DNA from: Zhengella mangrovi
GTDB lineage: Bacteria; Pseudomonadota; Alphaproteobacteria; Rhizobiales; Rhizobiaceae
NCBI RefSeq assembly: GCF_002727065.1
Contig: NZ_PDVP01000005.1
Span: 124,001 to 188,000, forward strand
Reading direction: 5' to 3'
Length of the DNA stretch: 64,000 nucleotides
The position numbers and the translations under genes were made by a program. The notes beneath the pieces are model-generated. The model had not been told where the DNA came from. It did no database searches and was given only the letters and a program-made list of their open reading frames with translations. Positions 26,509-35,292 of the stretch are shown one piece after another. Numbering within the stretch: the first letter of the stretch is position 1; the number at the start of each line of letters is the position of its first letter.

Positions 26509-27216
26509 ATGGCCGATGCGGTCTTCATCGCCGATGACGTGACCAAGGTCTACCAGACCGAGAGCGTCACCGTGCGTGCGCTTCGCGGCGTCGACATGAC
26601 GCTCTACCAAGGCGAGATGGCCGTCCTGCTCGGTCCCTCCGGCTCCGGCAAGTCCACCCTGCTCAACATTCTCGGCGGTCTCGACACCGCCACGTCCGGC
26701 TCCGTCCTGTTCCGCGACCTGGAACTGACCCGCTGCTCGGAACGGGAACTGACCCGCTACCGCCGCGACCACGTGGGCTTCGTCTTCCAGTTCTACAATC
26801 TCATTCCGAGCCTCTCCGCCTGGGAGAACGTCGCGCTCGTCACCGAGATCGCGCGCCACCCGATGGATCCCGGCGAGGCGCTGGAAATGGTAGGCCTGAA
26901 GGACCGCCAGCGCCATTTCCCGGCGGAATTGTCAGGCGGCGAGCAGCAGCGCGTCGCCATTGCCCGCGCCATTGCCAAGCGGCCCGAAGTGCTTCTCTGC
27001 GACGAGCCGACCGGCGCGCTCGATTCCGCCACCGGCGTGAAGGTTCTCGATGCGCTCCAGCGCATCAACGGCGAACTGGGCACCACGACCGCCATCATCA
27101 CCCACAATGCCGCGATCCAGGAAATGGCCCACCGCGTCTTCACCTTTCACGACGGGCGCATCGCCTCGCAGCATGTCAACGAGCGCCGGCTGGCCGCCTC
27201 GGAGGTGGTGTGGTGA
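26509..27216 (+). CDS. ABC transporter ATP-binding protein (MacB/LolD type)
   Basis: The 235-residue ATPase has Walker [10 protein letters not shown] near residue 43, the signature [14 protein letters not shown], Walker [13 protein letters not shown] and the H-loop THNA. It belongs to the MacB/LolD/DevA branch, which drives permeases of the FtsX type rather than classical channel permeases. I chose ATG 26509 because the conserved part begins shortly after it. The stop overlaps the permease start, and an adaptor gene follows, so the three make a tripartite exporter. Confidence 0.94.
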   Translation: MADAVFIADDVTKVYQTESVTVRALRGVDMTLYQGEMAVLLGPSGSGKSTLLNILGGLDTATSGSVLFRDLELTRCSERELTRYRRDHVGFVFQFYNLIPSLSAWENVALVTEIARHPMDPGEALEMVGLKDRQRHFPAELSGGEQQRVAIARAIAKRPEVLLCDEPTGALDSATGVKVLDALQRINGELGTTTAIITHNAAIQEMAHRVFTFHDGRIASQHVNERRLAASEVVW

Positions 27217-29582
27217 GCCTTGCCATGCTCGATCGCAAGGTCGTGCGCGACCTGACGCGTCTCTGGGCCCAGGTCCTAGCCATCGCGCTCGTCATGGCCT
27301 GCGGCGTGATGACCATCGTGCTGGCCGTGGGTGCCTACCGCTCGCTCGACGAGACCCGCCACACCTATTACGACCGCTACCGCTTCGGCCACGTCTTCGC
27401 CACGGCCAACCGCGCACCCCTGTCGCTGGGCCGCGAGATCAGCCGGATCGACGGGGTCGCCTCCGTTGGCCTGCGGATCGTCGAACCGGCGGTGCTCGAT
27501 ATTCCCGGCATGGCCGTTCCGGCCTCGGGCATCGCCATTTCGCTTCCCGTCACCGGCGAACCGCCCGTCAATGCGCTCTACCTGCGCTCCGGGCGCCTGC
27601 CTCGCCCCGATGCGCCGCGCGAGATCGCCGTCGATGAACGCTTCGCCAAGGCGCATGGCTTCCATCCCGGGGACAGTTTCGCGGCCGTGCTGGGTGGACA
27701 CAAACTGACCCTGACGATCACCGCGATCGTGCTGTCGCCGGAATATGTCTACGCCATCGGCCCCGGTGACATGGTGCCCGATGACCGGCGGTTTGCCGTG
27801 TTCTGGATGCCGCGCAAGGCGATGGAAGGCCTGTTCGACATGACCGGCGCCTTCAACGACCTGTCGCTGATCCTGTTGCGCGGAGCTTCCGAGCGGCGCG
27901 TTGTCGATGCGGTCGACCACCTGCTCGAACCCTATGGTGGCCGCGGCGCTTATGGCCGGAGTGAGCAGATATCCAACGCCTTCCTGTCGAGCGAACTGAC
28001 CCAGTTGAATGCCATGGCGCGGGTCATCCCGCCGGTCTTCCTCTTCGTCTCGGCTTTCCTGGTCAACATGATCCTGTCGCGCCTCGTGGCCCTGGAGCGC
28101 GAGCAGATCGGCCTGCTGAAGGCCTGCGGCTATTCGGCGGCCGCGATCGCCTGGCACTACGCCAAGCTGGTCATCGCGATCGCCCTGATCGGCCTTGCCA
28201 TTGGCGGAAGTGTCGGAAACTGGCTCGGGCACGGACTGACCCGCCTTTATGCCGACTATTTTTCCTTTCCCTTCCTGATCTTCCGCCAGAGCATCGATCT
28301 CTACGTGATGGCCGCCGCCGTTTCCGTTGCGTCGGCAATCGCAGGCGCGGCCAAGGCAATCTGGACGGCCGTGCGCCTGCCGCCCGCCGTTGCCATGCGG
28401 CCACCGGCGCCGGCCCGTTATCGCACGGTCCTCGGCGGGCGTTCCGGTGTTCCCCGCCTCATGTCTCAACTGACCACCATGGCGCTGCGCCAGATGGTGC
28501 ACCGTCCGCTGCGGACCGCGCTGACCACGCTCGGCGTCTCCTTCTCCGTCGCGCTTCTGGTCACGGCCATGTTCTCCAGCGATTCCATCGACGTGATGAT
28601 CGACACGATCTTCTTTCGCGCCGAGCGGGCCGATGCGCGCCTGACCTTCGGCCAGGAGGTCGCGCCGGAAGTCATCCACGACGTCGCGCGCCTGCCTGGC
28701 GTGATGCGCGCCGAGACTTTCCGCTCCGTGCCTGTCATCCTGCGCAATGCCGGCACGGAGAAGCGCGTCGCCATCACCGGCATCGCGCCGGGAACGCGCC
28801 TGTCGCAGGTCCTCGACCTTGATGGCAATCCCGTCGCCATGCCCGAAAACGGCCTGCTGCTGACCGATCGCCTGGCCCGGCAGTTGCAGGCCCGTCCGGG
28901 AACGCTGGTGTCGGTCGAACTGATTGCCCAGGGCCGCCGTGTCGTGGATGTCCCGGTCACGGCCATCGTGGAAAGCTATGTCGGCCTGTCTGCCCACATG
29001 GATCTTGCGGCGCTGGACCGTCTCGCAGGGCCGGGTCCGCGCGTCTCCGGCGCCTGGATCGATGTCGATGCGAGCCGCCTCGAAGCCCTTTACGACAAGG
29101 TCAAGGCCCTTCCGGCTCTGGGCGCGATCGCCCTGCAGAACGTCTCGCGCGACAAGTTCCGCCAGTCGATCGGCGAGAACATCCTGACCATGATGACGGT
29201 CTATATCGCCATCGCCGTCATCGTCGCCTTCGGCGTCGTCTACAATTCCGCCCGCATCCAGTTGTCGGAACGCGCCCGCGAACTGGCCAGCCTGCGTGTG
29301 CTCGGCTTCACCCGCGCGGAAGTCAGCCACGTGCTGCTGACTGAAATGGCCATCGTTGCGCTGGCCGCCCAGCCGCTCGGCTGGCTGATCGGCTATGCCT
29401 TTTCGCTGTCGGTGATCAAGGGGTTCGCCAGCGACCTGTTCCGCGTGCCCTTCGTCATCTATCCATCGACCTATGCCATCGCGAGCCTTGTCGTGCTGGC
29501 GGCCGCGGGAGTTTCGGCGCTCATCGTGCGCCGTCGCGTCAACCGCCTCGACATGATCCGCGTTCTGAAAACCCGGGAGTGA
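27213..29582 (+). CDS. FtsX-like ABC permease, duplicated (790-residue class)
   Basis: The 789-residue membrane protein consists of two FtsX/MacB-like halves. Each has an N-terminal helix, a periplasmic domain and a three-helix bundle. Hydrophobic segments lie at about residues 18-40, 270-290, 315-340, 365-390 (first half) and 425-450, 660-685, 715-735, 755-780 (second half). The duplicated, fused architecture is unlike LolC/E or MacB, which carry one copy each. It starts with GTG at 27213, overlapping the ATPase stop, with GGAGG seven bases upstream; GTG 27210 is also possible. Relatives export lipids, glycolipids or antimicrobial peptides; the substrate is unknown. Confidence 0.9.
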   Translation: MSLAMLDRKVVRDLTRLWAQVLAIALVMACGVMTIVLAVGAYRSLDETRHTYYDRYRFGHVFATANRAPLSLGREISRIDGVASVGLRIVEPAVLDIPGMAVPASGIAISLPVTGEPPVNALYLRSGRLPRPDAPREIAVDERFAKAHGFHPGDSFAAVLGGHKLTLTITAIVLSPEYVYAIGPGDMVPDDRRFAVFWMPRKAMEGLFDMTGAFNDLSLILLRGASERRVVDAVDHLLEPYGGRGAYGRSEQISNAFLSSELTQLNAMARVIPPVFLFVSAFLVNMILSRLVALEREQIGLLKACGYSAAAIAWHYAKLVIAIALIGLAIGGSVGNWLGHGLTRLYADYFSFPFLIFRQSIDLYVMAAAVSVASAIAGAAKAIWTAVRLPPAVAMRPPAPARYRTVLGGRSGVPRLMSQLTTMALRQMVHRPLRTALTTLGVSFSVALLVTAMFSSDSIDVMIDTIFFRAERADARLTFGQEVAPEVIHDVARLPGVMRAETFRSVPVILRNAGTEKRVAITGIAPGTRLSQVLDLDGNPVAMPENGLLLTDRLARQLQARPGTLVSVELIAQGRRVVDVPVTAIVESYVGLSAHMDLAALDRLAGPGPRVSGAWIDVDASRLEALYDKVKALPALGAIALQNVSRDKFRQSIGENILTMMTVYIAIAVIVAFGVVYNSARIQLSERARELASLRVLGFTRAEVSHVLLTEMAIVALAAQPLGWLIGYAFSLSVIKGFASDLFRVPFVIYPSTYAIASLVVLAAAGVSALIVRRRVNRLDMIRVLKTRE

Positions 29583-29586
29583 CCCC

Positions 29587-30783
29587 ATGGCCAGACACTG
29601 GCTCCGCAACATCATCATGCTGGCTGCCGTCCTGGCGATGGCCGCGGGCTTCTGGTGGGCCTTGCAGCCGCATCCGGTCGCCGTGGACATGGTGGACGTG
29701 AAGCGGGGCCCGATGACCGTCACCATCGAGGAGGATGGCGAAACCCGGGTCAAGCAGATCTACCGCATCTCCGCGCCGGTGGCCGGCAACGTGGGCCGCT
29801 CGCTGCTGGAGGTGGGAGATCCGGTCAAGGCCGGCGAAACCGTCGTCGCCACGATCAACCCGGTCACCCCGCCCATCATCGACGAGCGCACCCGGGCCGA
29901 AGCACGCGCCCGCGTCGATGCCGCCCGTGCGGCGATTGCCGTGGCCGAGGCGCAGGCCGAGAGCGCCCGCGCTGCGCTCGACCTGGCAACCTCGGAGCAG
30001 GACCGCGCCATGCGCCTGGCAAAGCAGGGCACCATCGCCGAGAGCCGACTTGAGAGCGCGCGCATCGATGTCGACGTGAAGAAGGCTGCCGTGCAGAGTG
30101 CCGAGGCCCAGGTCACCCTGCGCAAGAGCGAACTGGCCAGCGCCCGCGCCGCGTTGATCCAGCCCGGCGACCAGGTGCTCAAGGAGCCGGGCGACGACTG
30201 CTGCTACCGCATCCGTTCGCCTGCCGACGGCGTCGTCCTGTCGCTGGCCGTCAAGAGCGAGCAGGTGGTGCAGGCCGGCGTGGAACTCGCCAGCGTCGGC
30301 GATCCGTCGAAGCTCGAGGTCGTTGCCGAACTTTTGTCTTCCGACGCGACCCAGGTGCAGCCCGGCGCCCGCGCCACGATCACCGGGTGGGGCGGCGAGC
30401 CCGTGCCCGCCATCCTGCGGCGGGTCGATCCCGCCGGTTTCACCAAGGTCTCCGCGCTCGGTATCGAGGAAAAACGCGTCAACGCCATCCTCGACCTGGA
30501 CAAGGCCGAACCGGCGCTGGGCCACGGCTTCCGCGTGCGCGTGGCGCTCGAGACATGGAGCGAACCGGATGTGCTGGCCGTGCCCATCGCGGCGCTGTTC
30601 CGCACCGGCGGCGACTGGACGGTCTTTGTCGTCGAGGACGGCCGTGCCCACATCCGCACCGTCACGCTCGGGCGCATGAACAACGACAGGGCGCAGGTGC
30701 TCTCCGGGCTGAAGGAAGGCGAGACTGTCATCACCTATCCAGGCGACCAGGTCGCCGACGGCGTGATGGTCGAGAAGCGGTGA
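29587..30783 (+). CDS. HlyD/MacA-type periplasmic adaptor protein
   Basis: The 398-residue membrane fusion protein has one N-terminal anchor (residues about 8-30), then a biotinyl-lipoyl-like strand region (VGDPVKAGETVVATINPVTP). A helical hairpin at about residues 100-195 is rich in Ala, Glu and Arg (DAARAAIAVAEAQAESARAA). The second lipoyl half (RIRSPADGVVLSLAVKSEQV) and beta-barrel domains follow. It bridges the inner-membrane permease to an outer-membrane channel, which is not encoded here. It starts four bases after the permease stop, so it is in the same operon. Confidence 0.92.
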   Translation: MARHWLRNIIMLAAVLAMAAGFWWALQPHPVAVDMVDVKRGPMTVTIEEDGETRVKQIYRISAPVAGNVGRSLLEVGDPVKAGETVVATINPVTPPIIDERTRAEARARVDAARAAIAVAEAQAESARAALDLATSEQDRAMRLAKQGTIAESRLESARIDVDVKKAAVQSAEAQVTLRKSELASARAALIQPGDQVLKEPGDDCCYRIRSPADGVVLSLAVKSEQVVQAGVELASVGDPSKLEVVAELLSSDATQVQPGARATITGWGGEPVPAILRRVDPAGFTKVSALGIEEKRVNAILDLDKAEPALGHGFRVRVALETWSEPDVLAVPIAALFRTGGDWTVFVVEDGRAHIRTVTLGRMNNDRAQVLSGLKEGETVITYPGDQVADGVMVEKR

Positions 30784-30867
30784 GGTCAGTCGCCAGGGCG
30801 CGAAAGGCGATACGCCAGGAGTTCCGGAAAGCCTGCCGGGTCTGTTTCGGCGCCTCTGCGAAAGGTC

Positions 30868-31278
30868 TCAGTGGTCGGTCTCGCAAAGCCCGTGGTCGGC
30901 AAGTGTCTCGATCACGGCACAATCCGAGATGGTGTCTCCATCGCATTGCGAAAGGCGTTTCAGCTCGCGTTCCAGCCGCCTGAGCTTGGCGATCCTTCGC
31001 TGAACCTGGCCGAGGTGCCGGACGGCGATGCCGTGCGCATCGTGGCAGGGCTTGTCCGGATGCTGGCTCAACTCCAGCAGCGTCTTGATGTCCTCGATCG
31101 GGAAACCGAGTTCGCGGGAATGATGAATGAACGAAAGGCGTTGAAGCCCGGCCTTCGTATATCGGCGCTGGTTGCCCTCGGAGCGCTCCGGCGCATCGAT
31201 CAGGCCCATCTGCTCATAGTAGCGGATGGTCGGGATCTTCACGCCCGTGCGCCGGGAAAGCTCCCCGATTGAAAACAT
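30868..31278 (-). CDS. MerR family metal-responsive regulator (CadR/PbrR/ZntR type)
   Basis: The 136-residue protein has an N-terminal MerR winged helix (FSIGELSRRTGVKIPTIRYY), a dimerisation helix, and cysteines at 78 (KPCHDAHGIA), 112, 120 and 132. The 78/112/120 trio matches the metal-binding arrangement of CadR/PbrR-like proteins (77/112/119), which respond to Cd, Pb or Zn. It is divergent from a cation efflux gene, and the intergenic region holds a typical MerR promoter with a 19-bp spacer. It should therefore repress without metal and activate with it, on the efflux gene. Confidence 0.9.
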   Translation of the reverse strand: MFSIGELSRRTGVKIPTIRYYEQMGLIDAPERSEGNQRRYTKAGLQRLSFIHHSRELGFPIEDIKTLLELSQHPDKPCHDAHGIAVRHLGQVQRRIAKLRRLERELKRLSQCDGDTISDCAVIETLADHGLCETDH

Positions 31279-31290
31279 GGAAACAGCCCC

Positions 31291-31321
31291 TTGAAGCTAT
31301 AGTGACTAGAGGGATTATAAC
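31291..31321 (+). promoter_or_regulatory. MerR-controlled promoter with 19-bp spacer and operator dyad
   Basis: The -35 box TTGAAG (31291-31296) and the -10 box TATAAC (31316-31321) are 19 bases apart instead of 17, the hallmark of MerR-family promoters. The spacer holds the dyad CTATAGT-G-ACTAGAG, matching at six of seven positions per arm, where the regulator binds and untwists the DNA. It points to the cation efflux gene, 30 bp downstream, and lies 13 bp from the merR start. Confidence 0.8.
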
Positions 31322-31351
31322 GCGTCCAAACGATCAGGCAAGGACACTGGC

Positions 31352-32056
31352 ATGACCACTGGAACGCCCGCGACGGCAATGAAATGCGACTCGAGAGACA
31401 ATGCCTGCGGCTGTTCGGGCAATCCGCGATTCGACGGGGTGGACCCGGCCTACAAGCGTATCCTGTGGGCGGTCATCGTCATCAACGCGGCCATGTTCGT
31501 CGTCGAGATGGCGGCAGGCAGGCTGGCGGGATCCCAGGCCCTGCAGGCGGATGCGCTTGACTTCCTGGGCGATGCGTTCACCTACGGTCTCAGCCTGGCG
31601 GTCATCGGGACGAGCCTGAAAACACGCTCGGCCGCCGCGCTTTTCAAGGGCGCCAGCCTGCTGGCCATGGGGCTATGGGTGTTCGGCTCCACGGCCTACC
31701 AGGTGCTCGTCTTCGGCCTGCCGAAGGCCGAGATCATGGGTGCGATCGGCGTCCTGGCCCTTGCCGCGAACGTGGCGAGCGTGCTGCTGCTGATGCGCTA
31801 CAAGGACGGCGACGCCAACGTGCGTTCGGTCTGGCTCTGTTCCCGCAATGACGCGATCGGAAACGTGGCCGTCCTGGTCGCCAGCGTTGCGGTCTGGCAG
31901 ACCGCATCGCCCTGGCCGGACCTCATCGTCGCCATCGTGATGGCCGGGCTGTTCCTGCGGTCCTCTCAGCTGATCCTGTTTCAGGCATGGCAGGAATATC
32001 GCAGCGGAGAGGATACGCGCGCCCTGGAAAGCCACGGGCACGACCACGCCCATTGA
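31352..32056 (+). CDS. short cation diffusion facilitator (metal efflux)
   Basis: The 234-residue, six-helix protein exports divalent cations across the inner membrane. The metal site of helix two is DALDFLGD, with Asp in place of the usual His, and helix five has SRNDAIGN; CDF proteins with this pattern occur beside MerR regulators. The usual 80-100-residue cytoplasmic domain is absent: the chain ends soon after helix six with a His-rich tail (HGHDHAH). The N-terminus has three cysteines (MKCDSRDNACGC), possibly a metal-loading site. It is driven by the MerR promoter upstream. Confidence 0.9.
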   Translation: MTTGTPATAMKCDSRDNACGCSGNPRFDGVDPAYKRILWAVIVINAAMFVVEMAAGRLAGSQALQADALDFLGDAFTYGLSLAVIGTSLKTRSAAALFKGASLLAMGLWVFGSTAYQVLVFGLPKAEIMGAIGVLALAANVASVLLLMRYKDGDANVRSVWLCSRNDAIGNVAVLVASVAVWQTASPWPDLIVAIVMAGLFLRSSQLILFQAWQEYRSGEDTRALESHGHDHAH

Positions 32057-32060
32057 GCAC

Positions 32061-32109
32061 AGCGGCGCCCGACCTGCCATGGCGGTGTGAAACCTGGCAG
32101 GGGGGCGCC
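32061..32109. terminator. possible bidirectional terminator hairpin
   Basis: Long imperfect arms (GGCGCCCGACCTGCCA against TGGCAGG-GGGCGCC) enclose a 15-base loop between the convergent cation efflux and DUF4242 genes. There is no T run on either side, so termination is only inferred. Confidence 0.35.
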
Positions 32110-32130
32110 ATCCGCCCCATGCGGCGGCTG

Positions 32131-32394
32131 TCAGGGCGTCAGGTCCATCGCCTCGACGACCCGGCTGTAGGGCAGGCCGGCCGTGTCGTTCAGGCGCCGG
32201 ACCTGCGCTTCGTCCTTTCCGTCAAACAGGCACATGCAGCGGCAGTCCTCAGGCGCGAAGGTCGAGCGGAGGTAGCTGATCGCATCGCCGCTGCGGGTCA
32301 TGTCCGCCGCCGTCGCGATCGCGGCCTTCTGTGCCCCGGCGAGATCCTCCATGCTGATGCCCTTGAGATCGCGTTCCACCATGTAAACGGTCAT
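32131..32394 (-). CDS. DUF4242 protein (possible nickel-binding)
   Basis: The 87-residue protein matches DUF4242, a small ferredoxin-like dimeric family whose characterised member SCO4226 binds nickel. It begins MTVYMVERDLKGISMEDL and has the family's cysteine pair in PEDCRCMCLFDGKDEAQVRR; cysteines or histidines near here can bind metal. It is cytoplasmic (no signal). It lies between a metal efflux gene and a divergent LysR regulator and shares an LTTR palindrome with that regulator. A metal role is inference from the family and neighbours. Confidence 0.8.
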   Translation of the reverse strand: MTVYMVERDLKGISMEDLAGAQKAAIATAADMTRSGDAISYLRSTFAPEDCRCMCLFDGKDEAQVRRLNDTAGLPYSRVVEAMDLTP

Positions 32395-32473
32395 CGTTTC
32401 CTCCTGTTGCTGTGTCGCCCCTTGATCGGGCCACGCAACGCGTCCGGATGGAAATGGCGATTGGATATGGCAT

Positions 32474-32490
32474 CATAACGTGAGGTTATG
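32474..32490. promoter_or_regulatory. LTTR-type operator between DUF4242 and lysR
   Basis: CATAAC-GTGAG-GTTATG is a perfect six-base dyad with the T-N11-A core typical for LysR regulators. It is 68 bp before the lysR ATG and 80 bp before the DUF4242 ATG, where an autoregulating and divergently activating LysR protein would bind. Confidence 0.6.
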
Positions 32491-32557
32491 CAGCCATGTG
32501 GTACCCTGTCGGCAGACTGGACTCTTCAGGATGACTGGATGGCCGGGGGACTGATCG

Positions 32558-33436
32558 ATGGAAATGGCCCAGATCCGTTACATGCTGACCGCCGCAAGGA
32601 CGCTCAACTTCACCAAGGCGGCGGAGGAGTGCTGTGTCTCGCAACCGGCCCTGACCAAGGGCATCAAGATCCTGGAGGCCGAGCTCGGTGCGGAACTCTT
32701 TCATCGCGAGGGCCGCCGGGTCCTGCTGAGCGAATTCGGCAAGTCCATGCTTCCGCACCTGCGCCAGATCCTGGAGGAAGCCGAGGCGGCCCGGTTGCTG
32801 GCGGAAAACTTCAGGCTGCTGAAGAAGGCCCCCATCCGGCTGGGTGTTCTGTCGACCGTCGGCCACATCCGCTTGGCCCGGTTCCTCGCCCGCTTCGAGA
32901 AGTCCAATCGCGGCATCGAGCTGTCGGTCAGCGAGAGCCGCGCGGCCGAACTCGCCAACAGCCTGCGGGAAGGTGACCTGGATGTCGTCATCGCTACCTG
33001 CACGCCGGACATGGCGGAGCAGTTTCGCGCGCACGACCTCTACGCCGAACGCTACATCGTCGTCTTTCCGCCGGATCACCGGCTCGGCGCCCTGAACGCC
33101 GTCAGCCTTTCCGACCTGGATGGCGAGGACTATGTCGACCGGCTGTCCTGCGAGATGCGCGAAATGGTCATGGCGATCTGTGACCAGAAGGACGTCGAAC
33201 TCTACGCCCGCTTTCGCTCCGAGCGGGAAGACTGGGTCCAGGCAATGGTCTTGGCCGGCATCGGTTTTGCCTTCATGCCGGAATATTCCGTCAGCCTGCC
33301 GGGTCTCATGCAGCGGCCGCTCATCGAACCGGCCGTCGAACGCCGGATCGCCGCCCTGACGATGCCGGGCCGCAAGTTCTCGCCGGCGCTGGAGTCGTTC
33401 ATGCGCGCGGCGACCGGTTTCACCTGGCCTGGATAA
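32558..33436 (+). CDS. LysR family transcriptional regulator
   Basis: The 292-residue protein has the LysR helix-turn-helix at residues 1-60 (MLTAARTLNFTKAAEECCVSQ, with PALTKGIKILEAELG), a linker helix and a two-lobed effector domain of the periplasmic-binding type from about residue 88. The start at ATG 32558 gives the conserved spacing to the HTH. It is divergent from the DUF4242 gene and 66 bp upstream of the ketopantoate reductase-like gene on the same strand. The inducer is unknown. The shared palindrome suggests that its target is DUF4242 and itself. Confidence 0.92.
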   Translation: MEMAQIRYMLTAARTLNFTKAAEECCVSQPALTKGIKILEAELGAELFHREGRRVLLSEFGKSMLPHLRQILEEAEAARLLAENFRLLKKAPIRLGVLSTVGHIRLARFLARFEKSNRGIELSVSESRAAELANSLREGDLDVVIATCTPDMAEQFRAHDLYAERYIVVFPPDHRLGALNAVSLSDLDGEDYVDRLSCEMREMVMAICDQKDVELYARFRSEREDWVQAMVLAGIGFAFMPEYSVSLPGLMQRPLIEPAVERRIAALTMPGRKFSPALESFMRAATGFTWPG

Positions 33437-33502
33437 CGGGCACCATGGATTGCCGGCGATCTGCTGTCGCCGGGCAGGCTCAAACCATCATCGGAGGATC
33501 GC

Positions 33503-34423
33503 ATGCGGATCGCGACAGTGGGGACCGGAGGGATTGGCGGCTTCCTGACCGTCAGGCTGACCGAGGCAGGGCACCAGGTGGCAACGATTGCGCGGGGCGC
33601 GCATCTCGAGGCCATCCGTAGCGCCGGGCTGACACTGGATGGCCCGTCCGGGCGCCAGGTCGTCCGGCCCTGGATGGCGACCGATGACCCCACCGTGGTC
33701 GGCGAGGTCGACGCCATCATCTTCGGCGTCAAGGGCGACGCACTGGAGGCCGCGGCACGGTCCTGCCTGCCGATGATCGGGGAGCTGACCGTCGTTGTTC
33801 CTTTCCTGAACGGTGTCGAGGCGGCAGACCGCCTGCTTGAGATCCTCCCCGCGCAGAACGTGGCGAACGGGATGGCACAGGTGTCGACGACCATCGCGTC
33901 CCCCGGTGTCATCCGGCAGACCGGGGAGTTCAACGTCTTCGTCTTTGCCGAACGGGACAGCCGCCCCTCCGAACGCATCGATGCGCTGCGCAAGGCGATT
34001 GCCGATGCCGGGTCCACGGCACCGGTCACCGACGATATCGAACGCGACGTCTGGTCGAAATTCGTGCTGTTCTCGGCGATCTCCGGCGTCACCGCGGCCG
34101 GCCGGTGCACGATCGGGGATATCGTCGCCATCCCGGAACTGGCCAGCCTGTTCCGGCAGGCGGTTGCGGAAACCGCTGCCATCGGGCGCGCCATGGGCGT
34201 GGCGCTCGCGCCGGATATCGAGGAAAAGACATGGGCCATGGCAAGCCGTCTGCCTCCGGCCATGCGGGCCTCGACGGCCATCGACCTGGAAAAGGGCCGG
34301 CCGCTGGAGGTCGAATGGATTTCCGGTGCGGCCGTAAGGCTTGCCGCCAGGGCCGGTTTGCAAGCACCGGCCAACGGGACGCTTTATGCGCTCCTGCTCC
34401 CGCACAAGAACGGAAAGCCCTGA
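33503..34423 (+). CDS. 2-dehydropantoate 2-reductase family protein
   Basis: This 306-residue NADPH-dependent oxidoreductase has the Rossmann start IATVGTGGIGGFLTVRLTEAG, the FGVKG segment with the conserved lysine near residue 74, and the C-terminal helical domain. There, DVWSKFVLFSAISG contains the conserved catalytic-lysine region, and SSE-type residues are replaced by LEVEWISGA. PanE reduces ketopantoate in pantothenate synthesis, but many paralogues act on other ketoacids, and no other pan gene is near. I therefore give no symbol. It follows lysR and may be in its transcript. Confidence 0.85.
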   Translation: MRIATVGTGGIGGFLTVRLTEAGHQVATIARGAHLEAIRSAGLTLDGPSGRQVVRPWMATDDPTVVGEVDAIIFGVKGDALEAAARSCLPMIGELTVVVPFLNGVEAADRLLEILPAQNVANGMAQVSTTIASPGVIRQTGEFNVFVFAERDSRPSERIDALRKAIADAGSTAPVTDDIERDVWSKFVLFSAISGVTAAGRCTIGDIVAIPELASLFRQAVAETAAIGRAMGVALAPDIEEKTWAMASRLPPAMRASTAIDLEKGRPLEVEWISGAAVRLAARAGLQAPANGTLYALLLPHKNGKP

Positions 34424-34527
34424 CCTGTCCGTAACAGGACGGATTCTGCCCGGACAGTGGCGGCCATTTGTTCGGATAGGTCCGGTGCCCGAGGCCCGAT
34501 GCCCGATGACACGGGCCGGAGCCCGGG

Positions 34528-35292
34528 TCAGAACGCCTTGAGCCGCCGCGTCGTCTCCGGGTCCATGAAACCGGCAACCGTGGCCTCCGTTTCGAGGTCC
34601 AGCGCCCGGCGGATGTCGGCCATGGCGGACTGGTTGAGCACGCGTTTCATGGCGCGCGTGGAAAGCGGCGGCAGGTGCGCCAGACGGGAGGCCATTTCCT
34701 CGGCCACCTCCATCACCACGTCGTCGCCCGTCACCCGGCTGGCCAGGCCCATCGAAAGCAGGTCGTCGGCGCCGTAGCGCTCGCCGAGGAAAAGCATCTC
34801 GCGGGCTTTCGCCAGGCCCACCATGGCCGGCAGCATGGAGGTCACCGCGCCGGTCACGAACAGGTTCAGCGAGACCTCCGGGAAGAACCCCTTGGCACTC
34901 TTGCCCCAGACGGAGAAATCGCAGTTGATCGCCCATTCGAACCCGCCGCCGACGGCCCAGCCCTTGATCGCGCCGACCACCGGCTTGGCGCCGAAGACGA
35001 TGGCGACCGTCGCCCGCTGGATGGCATCGACCAGGTCGCGCGCCTGTTCCGAGCTCTCCGGGTGAACGTGGTCGCGGCGGTCGTCGCCCGCGCAGAACGC
35101 CCGTCCTTCGCCGGTGAACACGATGGCCCGCGTCGCCTGATCGCCATTTGCGTCGTCGAAGGCGCGCGCCACGTCGTCGATCAGCGCCCGGTTCATCGCG
35201 TTCAGGCTGTCCGGCCGGTTGAGCGCGATGATACGCACGCCGTCATACTTGCTCATCCGGCTGTTGATCGTGGCATAGGTGAACTCGCTCAT
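34528..35292 (-). CDS. enoyl-CoA hydratase/isomerase family protein
   Basis: This 254-residue crotonase-fold enzyme has the oxyanion-hole segments EGRAFCAGDDRRDH (near residue 65) and KGWAVGGGFEWAINCD (near 105). It keeps Glu in FFPEVSLNL and in AKAREMLFLG, the positions of the two catalytic glutamates of enoyl-CoA hydratase, so hydratase activity is plausible. It is the last gene of an operon with a TetR regulator and a CoA ligase, overlapping the ligase by four bases (ATGA). This suggests degradation of an acid through its CoA ester. Confidence 0.88.
   Translation of the reverse strand: MSEFTYATINSRMSKYDGVRIIALNRPDSLNAMNRALIDDVARAFDDANGDQATRAIVFTGEGRAFCAGDDRRDHVHPESSEQARDLVDAIQRATVAIVFGAKPVVGAIKGWAVGGGFEWAINCDFSVWGKSAKGFFPEVSLNLFVTGAVTSMLPAMVGLAKAREMLFLGERYGADDLLSMGLASRVTGDDVVMEVAEEMASRLAHLPPLSTRAMKRVLNQSAMADIRRALDLETEATVAGFMDPETTRRLKAF

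Noticed and set aside
27276-29753. A very long open frame (825 codons) on the minus strand, opposite the FtsX-like permease
   Set aside because: Its translation is rich in His, Arg, Gly, Gln and Asp with no recognisable domain, the normal result of reading the complement of a GC-rich gene. The permease on the plus strand has clear domains and coupling to its neighbours.
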